Shown here in pieces: positions 53,881 through 63,246 of a DNA stretch of 64,000 bases. Source of the DNA: Rhizobacter koreensis (GTDB taxonomy: Bacteria; Pseudomonadota; Gammaproteobacteria; Burkholderiales; Burkholderiaceae_C); assembly GCF_013366375.1 (NCBI RefSeq), contig NZ_JABWMJ010000012.1, positions 1 through 64,000 of the forward strand, written 5' to 3'. Within the stretch, counting starts at the first letter, position 1. Every line of letters begins with the position of its first letter. Position numbers and translations under genes: made by a program. The notes under the pieces were generated by a model. That model was not told where the DNA came from and did no database searches. It saw only the letters and a list, made by a program, of their open reading frames with translations.

Positions 53881-54663
53881 ATGAGCTCGACTTCGACCCC
53901 GACCCCCACGGCGACGCGCTGGCCGGCGCTGCTGCTCGGCGTTGCGATCGGCGGCTTCTTCGACGGCATCCTGCTGCACCAGATCCTGCAGTGGCACCAC
54001 CTGCTGTCGAACGTCGACGCCGTGCGCGACATGCGAACGCAGGTGCTGGCCGACGGCCTCTTCCACGCCCTCATGTACCTGATCGCGGCCGGCGCCCTGG
54101 TCGCGCTTTGGCGGCGCCGGCGCGTGCTCGACGCGCCCGGCGTCGGCCGCTCGCTGTGGGCCCAGGCGCTGATCGGATTCGGCCTCTGGCACGTCGTCGA
54201 CGCGCTGCTCTCCCACTGGATCACCGGCATCCACCGCATCCGCGTCGACTCGCCGGACCCGCTGCTGTGGGATCTGGCCTGGTTCGCCGTGTTCGGCGTG
54301 CTGCCGATGGTGCTGGGCTGGCTCGCCGTGCGCCGCGGCGACACCGGCTCGTCGGCCGGCGGACGCCGAGCCGCCACCGCCCTCGCGTTCGCGGCGGTTG
54401 TTGCCGGCCCGGTCGCGGCCCTGCCGACCGGAGACGGCGACCAGGTGATGGTGCTGTTCGCACCCGGCGTCAGCCCGGTGGCGGCGTTCGACGCGCTGGC
54501 ACGCGTCGATGCGCGCGTGCGCTGGGTCGACCGCTCGGGCGGTCTCTGGGCCGTCTCGATGAAGGAGCCGCGCGCCGCCTGGAGGCTCTACGGCAGCGGC
54601 GCGCTGCTGGTCAGCAACTCGGCGGTCGCGCTCGGTTGCTTCTCGTGGTCGAAAGCCTTGTAG
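53881..54663 (+). CDS. DUF2243 membrane protein with C-terminal extension
   Basis: A 260-residue protein. Four or more helices with LLGVAIGGFFDGILLHQILQ, WHHLLSNVDAVRDMRTQVLA and GLWHVVDALLSHWITGIHRI form the DUF2243 domain (His-rich membrane faces). After a fifth helix, about 75 residues (MVLFAPGVSPVAAFDALARV, then ARVRWVDRSGGLWAVSMKEP) form a soluble extension. Function unknown; conserved His suggest metal or heme binding. It precedes the CadR/CDF metal-resistance pair. Confidence 0.8.
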   Translation: MSSTSTPTPTATRWPALLLGVAIGGFFDGILLHQILQWHHLLSNVDAVRDMRTQVLADGLFHALMYLIAAGALVALWRRRRVLDAPGVGRSLWAQALIGFGLWHVVDALLSHWITGIHRIRVDSPDPLLWDLAWFAVFGVLPMVLGWLAVRRGDTGSSAGGRRAATALAFAAVVAGPVAALPTGDGDQVMVLFAPGVSPVAAFDALARVDARVRWVDRSGGLWAVSMKEPRAAWRLYGSGALLVSNSAVALGCFSWSKAL

Positions 54664-54690
54664 GAGACGCCGGCGGTGGCGCTCACCCGG

Positions 54691-55173
54691 TCAGGTGCGT
54701 GGCGTCGAGCTTTGCGCTGCATCGTCGGCAGCGACCCGCTTCGTGGCGGCGGCGCCGCCACCGCACGCCGCCCCGTGCAGCGCCGCGTCGCACTGGAACG
54801 ACTCGAGAATCGCGCAGGTGTGCGAGGCGTCGCCGTCGCAACGGCTGCGCAGCGCCACCAGCTGCGCCTCGAGCGCGCGCAACGCCTCGAGCCGCTCGCG
54901 CACCCGCGCGATGTGCCCATCGAGCAGCTCGTCCACGTGCCCGCAGGCGGCGTCAGGCGTCGCCGCAAACCCGAGCACGCGGCGGATCTCCGCCAGCGGC
55001 ATGTCGAGCGAGCGGCAGTGGCGGATGAACTGCACGCGCTGCAGGTGGCGCCGGTCGTAGCGGCGATAGCCCGAGGGGTCGCGCGCCGGCGCCTCGAGCA
55101 GACCGTCACGCTCGTAGAAGCGCACCGTCTCGACATCGCACCCCGCCCGGCTCGCCAGCTCCCCGATCCTCAT
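54691..55173 (-). CDS. cadR: CadR/PbrR-type MerR-family metal regulator
   Basis: A 160-residue MerR-family activator. The HTH is MRIGELASRAGCDVETVRFY, then ERDGLLEAPARDPSGYRRYD; a dimerisation helix follows. Cys77, Cys112 and Cys120 match or nearly match the three Cys that bind Cd(II)/Pb(II) in CadR/PbrR. The Cys/Gly-rich C-terminus (HGAACGGG) adds a possible extra metal ligand. ATG at 55173 is preferred to the GTG one codon upstream. Divergent from a CDF exporter across a MerR-type promoter. Confidence 0.92.
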   Translation of the reverse strand: MRIGELASRAGCDVETVRFYERDGLLEAPARDPSGYRRYDRRHLQRVQFIRHCRSLDMPLAEIRRVLGFAATPDAACGHVDELLDGHIARVRERLEALRALEAQLVALRSRCDGDASHTCAILESFQCDAALHGAACGGGAAATKRVAADDAAQSSTPRT

Positions 55174-55190
55174 CACGAAACCCCTGCTGC

Positions 55191-55221
55191 TTGACCCCGT
55201 ATCGGCTACAGGGTTTGCAAT
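55191..55221 (+). promoter_or_regulatory. MerR-type promoter/operator with 19-bp spacer
   Basis: A -35 TTGACC (55191-55196) and a -10 TGCAAT (55216-55221) are separated by 19 bp, the long spacer of MerR-controlled promoters. The spacer holds the imperfect dyad ACCCCGTA-TCGGC-TACAGGGT, close to cad/pbr operators. It drives the CDF exporter gene and overlaps the cadR upstream region. Confidence 0.85.
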
Positions 55222-55250
55222 GGTGCCACTCCGACTCGCCCTGCACTGCC

Positions 55251-55871
55251 ATGTCCGCCCACTGCTGCTCCGCCCCGCCCTCTCCCGGCGTCGATCCGCG
55301 TTACCGCAAGGCCCTCGTAATCGCGCTCGTCGTCAACGCCGCGATGTTCATCGCCGAGCTGCTGGCGGCGTGGAGCTCCGGATCGATTTCGCTGCTCGCC
55401 GATTCGATCGACTTCTTCGGCGACGCCGGCAACTACGCGCTGTCGCTGTTCGTGCTCGGCATGGCGCTCTCGGCGCGCGCCAAGGCGGCGCTCTTCAAGG
55501 CCGCATGCATGGCCGGCTTCGGCGTGTTCGTCCTCGGCAAGGCCGTGTGGAATCTGCAGACCGGGGTGGTGCCGGAGCCCGCGACCATGGGCGTGGTCGG
55601 GTTCGCGGCGCTCGCGGCCAACGTCGGGGTCGCCTGGCTGCTCTACCGCTTCCGCACGGGCGACGCCAACATGCGCTCGGTCTGGCTCTGCTCGCGCAAC
55701 GACGCCATCGGCAACGTCGCCGTCCTGCTGGCTGCCCTCGGCGTGGTCGGCACCGGCACCGCCTGGCCCGACATCGGGGTGGCGGTCGTGATGGCGCTGC
55801 TCGCTCTCACCGGCGCCGCGAGCGTGGCGCGGCAGGCCGGCCACGAGCTGCGGGAGCCGCACACCGCGTGA
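55251..55871 (+). CDS. CDF-family cation efflux transporter (short form)
   Basis: A 206-residue cation diffusion facilitator. Helices contain ALVIALVVNAAMFIAELLAA, GSISLLADSIDFFGDAGNYA (metal-site Asp residues), and LCSRNDAIGNVAVLLAALGV (second Asp). It lacks the C-terminal cytoplasmic domain of YiiP, as usual in this short CDF group, and begins with MSAHCCS, a possible metal-binding start. It exports Cd, Zn or Co under CadR control. ATG 55251 is 30 nt after the -10. Confidence 0.9.
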   Translation: MSAHCCSAPPSPGVDPRYRKALVIALVVNAAMFIAELLAAWSSGSISLLADSIDFFGDAGNYALSLFVLGMALSARAKAALFKAACMAGFGVFVLGKAVWNLQTGVVPEPATMGVVGFAALAANVGVAWLLYRFRTGDANMRSVWLCSRNDAIGNVAVLLAALGVVGTGTAWPDIGVAVVMALLALTGAASVARQAGHELREPHTA

Positions 55872-56007
55872 GGTGCGCGTCGCGGTCGGGGCAGCGGTTT
55901 TTCCAGCTCATGTCCCCAGAGAGAGGAGCGGAAGCGGCCACACGCGCGGCCGCGAACGGCAGCGCCGCCCGGCGCGGCAGAGGCGGCGCCTACAATCGCC
56001 GCTTCGT

Positions 56008-56084
56008 CGGGGCGTAGCGCAGCCTGGTAGCGCAACTGGTTTGGGACCAGTAGGTCGCGAGTTCGAATCCCGCCGCCCCGACCA
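56008..56084 (+). tRNA. tRNA-Pro (anticodon UGG)
   Basis: A 77-nt cloverleaf: acceptor CGGGGCG/CGCCCCG, discriminator A, encoded CCA (56082-56084), D-arm GCGC-AGCCTGGTA-GCGC, anticodon stem ACTGG/CCAGT with loop TTTGGGA (anticodon TGG), and T-arm GCGAG-TTCGAAT-CCCGC (with one mismatch). Confidence 0.95.
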
Positions 56085-56185
56085 TCACTCGATCGCTCGC
56101 AAGCCGCCGCCCGGCCACACAGCTGCTGCGGGAGCCTGCAACCTCCTTCGACGTCGCTCGTTCGCGCCAGCGCACGTGCGGCGCC

Positions 56186-56890
56186 ATGATCGATCGGTCC
56201 GTGCCCGCCGCCCGTTTCACGATCCTTGCCGCTGTCCTCGCCGCCCCTGCGACGGCGTGGGCCACGACGCGGGCAGCGGCGCCGGGCGGCTTCTTCGCCG
56301 ACGGCATCCGGCACATCCTGACCGGCTACGACCATGTGCTGTTCCTGCTCTGCCTGCTGCTGCCGGCGGTGATGCGGCGCAGTCGCGAGCACGGCTGGCA
56401 GCCGGTCGAGCGGCTGTCCGAGGCGCTGTGGCCGATCGTCGGCATCGTCTCGGCGTTCACGCTCGCGCACTCGATCACCCTGGCGCTCGCCGCGCTCGGC
56501 CACGTCACCCTGCCAGCGTCGTTCGTCGAGCCCGCGATCGCGCTCACCATCGTGCTGGCGGCGTTCGACAACGTGGTGCCGATCTTCCCGGTGCGGCGCG
56601 TGGTGGTCGCCTTCGTGTTCGGGCTGATCCACGGCTTCGGCTTTGCCGGCGTGCTGGCCGAGCTCGACCTGCCGGGCCCCGGCTTCGCCTTGGCGCTGCT
56701 GCAATTCAACCTGGGGCTCGAGTCCGGTCAGCTGCTCATCGTCGCCGTGACGTCCGCGTTGCTGTTCACGCTGCGCGCGCGCGACGGCTACCGGCGTGTC
56801 GTGATCGGCGGCGGATCGTGCGCGGCGATGCTGCTGGCCGCGGCGTGGTTCGTCGAGCGCAGTTCAGGCGTCGCGCTGCTGCCGTTCTGA
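56186..56890 (+). CDS. HupE/UreJ-family membrane protein
   Basis: A 234-residue HupE/UreJ_2 protein. After a signal peptide (FTILAAVLAAPATAWA), GGFFADGIRHILTGYDHVLF and LCLLLPAVM carry the HupE His motif; VSAFTLAHSITLALAALGHV and FGLIHGFGFAGVLAELDLPG follow. Members are linked to nickel or cobalt uptake, but no hydrogenase or urease genes lie nearby. The gene starts 102 bp after tRNA-Pro. Confidence 0.85.
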   Translation: MIDRSVPAARFTILAAVLAAPATAWATTRAAAPGGFFADGIRHILTGYDHVLFLLCLLLPAVMRRSREHGWQPVERLSEALWPIVGIVSAFTLAHSITLALAALGHVTLPASFVEPAIALTIVLAAFDNVVPIFPVRRVVVAFVFGLIHGFGFAGVLAELDLPGPGFALALLQFNLGLESGQLLIVAVTSALLFTLRARDGYRRVVIGGGSCAAMLLAAAWFVERSSGVALLPF

Positions 56891-56971
56891 GCGGCGCTGA
56901 GCCGCTGGGCGAGACGGTCGGCTCCGCGCGCGGCGACGCCGCGACGCGCACCGCTCACGACCGCCGTGCCC

Positions 56972-57598
56972 TCACGGGTTCGTCTCGTCCGGAGCCCCGT
57001 CGGCGCGAGCCGCGGCGTCGCCCGCGGGCGGCGCCGGCAGCTGCGCGAGCTGCCGCGACACCTCGATGCACTGGCGGATGTGCTCGTCGCAGACCGCCTT
57101 CAGCGCGCTGTAGGTGAGCGCCGCGGAGACCGCCTGTCCCGCGATCGGCACCCACTTGGCGGCCTGCTGCGTGGTGAGACGAACGCCGACGAGCTTGAGC
57201 ATCCTCAGGACCAGCCCCCGCGTGACGAGCTTGCCGACCAGCAGACCGCCGCCGGCCGAGATCGCGTTGTAAACGGCTTCGCGGCGGTTCGGCGCGAGGC
57301 GCGCGATCTGCGCCGGGCCGAGGCCGAACGCCTCGTTGATCGAGCGGCTGAGCTTGGCCACGGTGCCGACGTCGACCAGCCAGTCGAGCCCCGGCACCGG
57401 CACCACCGCGACGCCGGCGGCGACCAGCGCACGGCGCCGCACCATGGCCTGGCAGCGCTGCGCGACCGCGTCGAGCTCCGACGCGGTCGTCGGAATCGCG
57501 CCATGGCGCGCGACCTCGGGCCGCACTGCGTCGCGCAGCGCCTGCAGCGCACCGCCGGCACGGGCTTGCCACTGCACGGGGAGCTTGGGCGCGTTCAT
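56972..57598 (-). CDS. Conserved hypothetical protein, DUF697-like
   Basis: A 208-residue protein with two hydrophobic segments (RALVAAGVAVVPVPGLDWLV and AISAGGGLLVGKLV) and a third (VPIAGQAVSAALTYSALKAV). The pattern QxxAxxAxVPVPGLDWxVDVG...KWVPIAGxAxxA resembles the DUF697/YcjF-like domain that follows small GTPases in some proteins. Function unknown. It lies just downstream of hrpA on the same strand (10 bp between hrpA stop and this start). Confidence 0.65.
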   Translation of the reverse strand: MNAPKLPVQWQARAGGALQALRDAVRPEVARHGAIPTTASELDAVAQRCQAMVRRRALVAAGVAVVPVPGLDWLVDVGTVAKLSRSINEAFGLGPAQIARLAPNRREAVYNAISAGGGLLVGKLVTRGLVLRMLKLVGVRLTTQQAAKWVPIAGQAVSAALTYSALKAVCDEHIRQCIEVSRQLAQLPAPPAGDAAARADGAPDETNP

Positions 57599-57608
57599 CG
57601 ACGCAAGC

Positions 57609-60600
57609 CTACGACGTGAGCTGCGCCCACGCCTTGTCGAGGCGCTTGACGCTCACCGGCTGCGGCGTGCGCAGCTCCTGCGCGAAGAGGCTCACGCGCA
57701 GTTCCTCGAGCAGCCAGCGGAACTCCTCGAGGCGCGGATCGCGCGCGCCGCGGCGGTCGGCCGCGTAGCGCAGGTAGCGCTGCTCGATCGGCCGCAGCTC
57801 GGCCAGCCGCTCGGCGTCGCGCGCCGGATCGGCGCGCAGCTTGTCGAGTCGCATCACGATCGCCCGCAAGTAGCGCGGCAGATGGGCCAGGCGCTCCCAG
57901 GGCGTTTCGAGCACGAAGCGCTTGCCGACCAGCCGGCCGAGCTGCGCCGCGATGTCGTCGGCGACGTCCTTGGGCGGCCGCGCGTCCTTCAGCTTGCGGT
58001 GGGCGGTCGCAAACTCGGTCAGGATCTCGGCGACGCTGCGCGCGATCTCGTTGGTGATGAGCGTCAGCCGCGGCCGCCCCTCGGCGATGCGTCGCGTGAA
58101 CGCCGCGGCATCGGTCGGCAGCGGATCACCGAGGAAGGCACGGTCCAGCGCGCGCTCGATGATCTGCGTGCGCAGCTCGTCCGAGGTGCCGAGCGGCATG
58201 TAGGCGACGGCCATCTGCTGCAGGCCGGGCACGTTCTTCTCGACCGTCTTCAGCACGTCGCGGATCTGCAGCGCGACCAGGCGCCGCAGGCCCGCGCGGT
58301 GCCGGGCCGCGGCGACCTCCGGCTCGTCGAACACCTCGATCTCGACGTGCGTGCCATGGTCGATCAGCGCGGGAAAGCCGACCAGAACCTGGCCGCGCTG
58401 GCGCAGTTCCATGAGCTCGGGCAGTTCGCCGAAGGTCCACGACGTATAGCGCGCCGGCTCGCCGGCTGCCGGCGCGTGCGGGGTCGCCGGCGCTGCGGAC
58501 GCCGCGGGGCCGTCACGCGGCGGCGGCGCGGTGCGGCCGGGCGGCGGCGTTCGGACGGCACCGGGCGTCGGGCGGGCACCGGGCGTGGCCGCGGTCTTGA
58601 CGGGCGCCTGAAGCCCGCCGGCGCCCGCGCTCGCTGCGGGCAACGCCGCCGTGCCCTGCAGCTTCAGCGCCGCCAGCGCCTGGAATGCCGAGCGCGCTGC
58701 GCCGCCGAGCTCGCTCTTGAGTGCGGCGAGGTTGCGCGAGGTGCCGAGCTGGCGCCCGTTCTCGTCGACCACGCGCAGGTTCATCAAGAGGTGCGGCGCG
58801 AGCTGCTCCTGCTTGAAGTCGGCGCGCTTGACGTCGAGCTGGGTCTTGTCGCGCACGAACTCGAGCAGCCGGTCCACCAGGCTGCCGGTCGCGAACGGGT
58901 TCGCGGCGATGAACGCCTCGGCGCTCTCGGGCAGCGGCAGGAGGCGCGCGCGCGGCCGCTGCGGCAGGCTCTTGAAGAGGGCGAGCACCTTCTCCTTCAG
59001 CATGCCGGGCACCAGCCACTCGACGCGTTCCTCGCTCGCCTGGTTGAGCGCGTAGATCGGCAGCGTCACGGTGACGCCGTCCTTCGGGTCGCCCGGCTCG
59101 TGCAGGTAGGTCGCGCTGCAGTCGATGCCGCCGAGGCGGATCGTCTTCGGGAACGCGGCGCTCGTGATGCCGGCGGCCTCGTGCCGCATCAGCTCGTCGC
59201 GGCTCAGCACCAGCAGGTCCGGGCGGCGCTTGACCTCGTCGCGGTACCAGCGCTCGAGCGTCGGGCCGCTGTAGACGTTGTCGGGCAGCTGCTGGTCGTA
59301 GAACGCGAAGATCAGCTCGTCGTCGACCAGCACGTCCTGGCGCCGCGACTTGTGCTCGAGCTCCTGGACCTGCGCGATGGTCTTGCGATTGGCCGCGAAG
59401 AACGGCAGACGCGTCTCCCAGTCGCCCTCGACCAGCGCCTCGCGGATGAAGATCTCGCGCGCCGCCACCGGGTCGACGAGGCCGAAGTTGACGCGCCGGT
59501 TGTTGTAGATGACGAGGCCGTACAGCGTCGCGCGCTCGAGCGCGACCACCTCGCCCGCCTTCTTCTCCCAGTGCGGCTCGAGCAGCTGCTTCCTGATCAC
59601 GTGGCCGGCGATCTGCGGCAGCCACTGCGGCTCGATCGCCGCGATGCCGCGCCCGAACAGGCGCGTCGTCTCGACCAGCTCGGCGGCGACGATCCAGCGG
59701 CCCGGCTTCTTGGAGAGATTCGCGCCCGGGTGGCGATGGAAGCGGATGCCGCGCGTGCCGAGGTACGAATCGTCCTCGTCGCTCTTGACGCCGACGTTGC
59801 CGAGCAGCCCCGACAGCATCGACAGGTGGATCTGTTCGTACGTCGCCGGGCTCGCGTTGATGCGCCAGCGGTGCTCGGCGACCACCGTCTGCAGCTGCGA
59901 GTGGATGTCGCGCCACTCGCGCACGCGACGCGGCGAGATGAAGTGCTCGCGCAGCAGCTGCTCCTGCTGGCGGTTCGAGAGCTTGTGCTGCGGCGCGTCG
60001 ACGTTCGCCGTTGCGGCGGCAGTCCCGGCATGGCGCGGCGGTGCGTCGGCACGGGCGCGTGACGGCGGGCGTCGCTCGTCTGCGCCCGCTGCGCCGTTGC
60101 GACCGGGCGGCATCGCCGTGGCGAGACTCGCCGCAAGGGCGCCGGCGAACTCGGCGCGCCGCCCGCGCGACTGCTCGAGCCAGGCCCAGAGCTTCAGGTC
60201 GCCGACGAACTCGGAGCGCTCGTCGTCGAACTTCCGGTGGGCCTGGTCGGCGGCCGCCTGCTGCTCGAGCGGGCGGTCGCGCACGTCCTGCACGCTGAAC
60301 GCGGCGGCGATCACCAGCACCTCGGCCAGCGCGTCGCGCTGGCGCGCCTCGAGAATCATGCGGCCGACGCGCGGGTCGAGCGGCAGGCGCGCGAGCTCGT
60401 GGCCGACCGGCGTGATCTCGTTGAGCTCGTCGGTGGCACCGAGCTCGTTGAGCAGCTGGTAGCCGTCGGCGATCGCACGACGCGGCGGCGGCTCGACGAA
60501 CGGGAAGTCCTCGACGCTGCCGAGGCCGAGCGACTTCATGCGCAGGATCACGCCCGCCAGCGACGCCCGCATGATCTCGGGGTCGGTGAAGCGCGGCCGC

Positions 60601-61838
60601 TTGGCGAAATCGTCCTCGCCATAGAGGCGGATGCAGATGCCTTCGCTGACGCGCCCGCAGCGGCCGGCGCGCTGGCCGGCCGACGACTGGCTGATGGGTT
60701 CGACCAGCAGCTGCTCGACCTTGTTGCGGTAGCTGTAGCGCTTGACGCGCGCCAGTCCCGAGTCGACCACGTAGCGGATGCCCGGCACCGTGAGCGAGGT
60801 CTCGGCGACGTTGGTCGCGAGCACGATGCGGCGCGCCGCATGCGGCTCGAACACGCGGTCCTGCTCCTGCTGGCTGAGGCGCGCGAACAGCGACACGATC
60901 TCGACGCCCGGCGGGTGATGCTTGCGCAGGCGCTCGGCAGCGTCGCGGATCTCGCGCTCGCCCGGCAGGAAGACGAGCACGTCGCCGCCGCGCGCCCCGG
61001 CCGCGTCGGCGCGCCAGAGCTCGTCGACGGCCTCGACGATGGCATCGGCCAGGTCGAAGTCGCGGCGCTCCTCGAACGGCCGCCAGCGCACCTCGACCGG
61101 GAACATGCGTCCCGACACCTGGATGACGGGCGCCGGCCCGGCGCTGGAGGCGAAGTGCTCGGCGAAGCGCTCGACGTCGATCGTCGCCGACGTCACGACC
61201 ACCTTCAGGTCGGGGCGACGCGGCAGGATCTGCCGCAGGTGACCGAGCAGGAAGTCGATGTTGAGGCTGCGCTCGTGCGCCTCGTCGATGATGATCGTGT
61301 CGTAGGCGCGCAGCAGCGGGTCGCTCTGCGTCTCGGCGAGCAGGATGCCGTCGGTCATCAGCTTGACGCTGGCGTCGCCGGCGAGCCGGTCCTGGAAACG
61401 CACCTTGTAGCCGACGACCTCGCCGAGCGGCGTCTGCAGTTCGTCCGCGATGCGCTTGGCGACACTCGATGCGGCGATGCGGCGCGGCTGCGTATGGCCG
61501 ATCAGCTTGCCGGTGTTGGCGACGCCGCGGCCGAGCGCGAGCGCGATCTTCGGCAGCTGCGTCGTCTTGCCCGAGCCGGTTTCGCCGGCGACGATGACCA
61601 CCTGATGCTCGCGCAAGGCCTCCGCGATCTCGTCGCGTCGCTGCGAGACCGGCAGTGCGTCGGGAAACTCGATGCGCGGCAGCGACGCGCGGCGCGGCAC
61701 GGCGGCGCGCTCAGCCGGCGCAGCGTCGCTGCCGGCCGCAGGGTCACGACGCCGGCGCACGCCTGCCCGCGGACTGCCGTCGGCAACGTCGACCGCGCCC
61801 GCGGCGGCGGAAGGAACGCTCGAATCGGACGCGGACAT
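57609..61838 (-). CDS. hrpA: ATP-dependent RNA helicase HrpA
   Basis: A 1409-residue DEAH-box RNA helicase. Motif I GETGSGKTTQLPKIALALGR, motif II IIIDEAHERSLNIDFLLGHL, motif III VVTSATID and motif VI QRAGRCGRVSEGICIRLY are visible, then a winged-helix/ratchet region, an OB fold, and a HrpA-specific DUF3418 C-terminus (RYLRYAADRRGARDPRLEEF, then RWLLEELRVSLFAQELRTPQ). HrpA frees stalled or collided ribosomes. The middle has a low-complexity insert (about residues 570-610) and a Pro/Ala-rich stretch around residues 1075-1130. ATG at 61838 gives a short basic leader. Confidence 0.95.
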   Translation of the reverse strand: MSASDSSVPSAAAGAVDVADGSPRAGVRRRRDPAAGSDAAPAERAAVPRRASLPRIEFPDALPVSQRRDEIAEALREHQVVIVAGETGSGKTTQLPKIALALGRGVANTGKLIGHTQPRRIAASSVAKRIADELQTPLGEVVGYKVRFQDRLAGDASVKLMTDGILLAETQSDPLLRAYDTIIIDEAHERSLNIDFLLGHLRQILPRRPDLKVVVTSATIDVERFAEHFASSAGPAPVIQVSGRMFPVEVRWRPFEERRDFDLADAIVEAVDELWRADAAGARGGDVLVFLPGEREIRDAAERLRKHHPPGVEIVSLFARLSQQEQDRVFEPHAARRIVLATNVAETSLTVPGIRYVVDSGLARVKRYSYRNKVEQLLVEPISQSSAGQRAGRCGRVSEGICIRLYGEDDFAKRPRFTDPEIMRASLAGVILRMKSLGLGSVEDFPFVEPPPRRAIADGYQLLNELGATDELNEITPVGHELARLPLDPRVGRMILEARQRDALAEVLVIAAAFSVQDVRDRPLEQQAAADQAHRKFDDERSEFVGDLKLWAWLEQSRGRRAEFAGALAASLATAMPPGRNGAAGADERRPPSRARADAPPRHAGTAAATANVDAPQHKLSNRQQEQLLREHFISPRRVREWRDIHSQLQTVVAEHRWRINASPATYEQIHLSMLSGLLGNVGVKSDEDDSYLGTRGIRFHRHPGANLSKKPGRWIVAAELVETTRLFGRGIAAIEPQWLPQIAGHVIRKQLLEPHWEKKAGEVVALERATLYGLVIYNNRRVNFGLVDPVAAREIFIREALVEGDWETRLPFFAANRKTIAQVQELEHKSRRQDVLVDDELIFAFYDQQLPDNVYSGPTLERWYRDEVKRRPDLLVLSRDELMRHEAAGITSAAFPKTIRLGGIDCSATYLHEPGDPKDGVTVTLPIYALNQASEERVEWLVPGMLKEKVLALFKSLPQRPRARLLPLPESAEAFIAANPFATGSLVDRLLEFVRDKTQLDVKRADFKQEQLAPHLLMNLRVVDENGRQLGTSRNLAALKSELGGAARSAFQALAALKLQGTAALPAASAGAGGLQAPVKTAATPGARPTPGAVRTPPPGRTAPPPRDGPAASAAPATPHAPAAGEPARYTSWTFGELPELMELRQRGQVLVGFPALIDHGTHVEIEVFDEPEVAAARHRAGLRRLVALQIRDVLKTVEKNVPGLQQMAVAYMPLGTSDELRTQIIERALDRAFLGDPLPTDAAAFTRRIAEGRPRLTLITNEIARSVAEILTEFATAHRKLKDARPPKDVADDIAAQLGRLVGKRFVLETPWERLAHLPRYLRAIVMRLDKLRADPARDAERLAELRPIEQRYLRYAADRRGARDPRLEEFRWLLEELRVSLFAQELRTPQPVSVKRLDKAWAQLTS

Positions 61839-62084
61839 GGGTCCGCATTATCCCGGGGGTGGTTCTCCATGCCGATCGTGACCGACGGCGCGTCGACGAC
61901 GCCGAGGAGGCTTTTCCCTGATTGCGGGCGCGCATCGGCTGCCCGACATTGCGCACGTGCCCACGCTGCTGCATACAACTTTTCCACGCGTGTGGGCCGT
62001 TCGAGTCGGCAGGTCCTGCAAGACCCCGCCCGCACCAGGCGACTGCCCGGCGCGCTTCTTCCCCGTACGAGACAAGGAATCCAC

Positions 62085-63215
62085 GTGACCGAGAAAACCA
62101 CCGCGCCGGCGCCGCGTCGCCGCTTCCTGAAGAAGGCCGCCGTCAGCGCCGGCGCCGCTGGAGCGCTTGCCGCGCCGATGGTCTCGCGCGCGCAGACCAC
62201 GAGCCTGCGCTTCCAGAGCACCTGGCCGTCGAAGGACATCTTCCACGAGTACGCGCAGGACTTCGCCAAGAAGGTCAACGACATGGCCGGCGGCCGGCTC
62301 AAGATCGAGGTGCTGCCTGCCGGCGCGGTCGTCCCGGCGTTCCAGCTGCTCGAGGCCGTCGCCAAGGGCACGCTCGACGGCGGTCACGGCGTTGTCGCCT
62401 ATCACTACGGCAAGAACTCGGCGCTTGCGCTCTGGGGCTCGGGCCCGGGTTTCGGCATGGACGCCAACATGCTGCTCGCCTGGCACAACTACGGCGGCGG
62501 CAAGGCGCTGCTCGAGGAAATCTACAAGAGCATCAACATCGACGTGGTGTCGTACCTGTACGGCCCGATGCCGACTCAGCCGTTCGGCTGGTTCAAGAAG
62601 CCGGTCGCGAACGCCAGCGATCTGAAGGGCGTCAAGTTCCGCACGGTGGGTCTCGCGGTCGACATGTACACCGACATGGGCGCGGCGGTGAACCCGCTGC
62701 CGGGCGGCGAGATCGTTCCGGCACTGGATCGCGGCCTCATCGACGGCGCCGAGTTCAACAACGCGTCCAGCGACCGCGTGCTCGGCTTTCCCGACGTCGC
62801 GAAGAACTGCATGCTGCAGAGCTTCCACCAGTGCAACGAGCAGTTCGAGGTGCTGTTCAACCGCGGCAAGTACAACGCGCTGCCGCAGGAGCTGAAGTCG
62901 ATCATCGACTACGCCGTGCAGGCCGCGAGCGCCGACATGAGCTGGAAGGCCGTGCATCGCAACTCGCAGGACTATCAAGAGCTCAAGAAGGCCGGCGTCA
63001 AGTTCTACAAGACGCCCGATTCGATCCTGCGCGCGCAGCTCGCGTCGTGGGACAAGATCGTGGCCAAGAAGGGCGAGGAGAACCCGCTGTTCAAGCGCGT
63101 GATCGATTCGCAGCGCGCGTTCGCCGAGCGTGCCGGCGCCTGGCACAGCGACTACACGGTCGACTACCGCATGGCCTACAACCACTACTTCGCCCGCGGC
63201 GGCAAGAAGGCCTGA
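62085..63215 (+). CDS. dctP: TRAP transporter substrate-binding protein (DctP), Tat signal
   Basis: A 376-residue DctP-family periplasmic binding protein. The N-terminus RRRFLKKAAVSAGAAGALAA is a twin-arginine signal, with cleavage after VSRAQ. The mature part reads LRFQSTWPSKDIFHEYAQDF, and later LKGVKFRTVGLAVDMYTDMG, VNPLPGGEIVPALDRGLIDG and FNRGKYNALPQELKSIIDYA. It belongs to the group binding organic or aromatic acids. GTG at 62085 follows ACAAGGAATCCAC. It precedes the DctQ and DctM genes across a terminator. Confidence 0.92.
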   Translation: MTEKTTAPAPRRRFLKKAAVSAGAAGALAAPMVSRAQTTSLRFQSTWPSKDIFHEYAQDFAKKVNDMAGGRLKIEVLPAGAVVPAFQLLEAVAKGTLDGGHGVVAYHYGKNSALALWGSGPGFGMDANMLLAWHNYGGGKALLEEIYKSINIDVVSYLYGPMPTQPFGWFKKPVANASDLKGVKFRTVGLAVDMYTDMGAAVNPLPGGEIVPALDRGLIDGAEFNNASSDRVLGFPDVAKNCMLQSFHQCNEQFEVLFNRGKYNALPQELKSIIDYAVQAASADMSWKAVHRNSQDYQELKKAGVKFYKTPDSILRAQLASWDKIVAKKGEENPLFKRVIDSQRAFAERAGAWHSDYTVDYRMAYNHYFARGGKKA

Positions 63216-63246
63216 TCGCCCGATTTCCGTCGCCTCGCGCGAACAG

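Noticed and set aside
56008..56084. tRNA-Pro as an integration site
   Set aside because: Same reasons: no integrase and no direct repeat of the 3' end seen.
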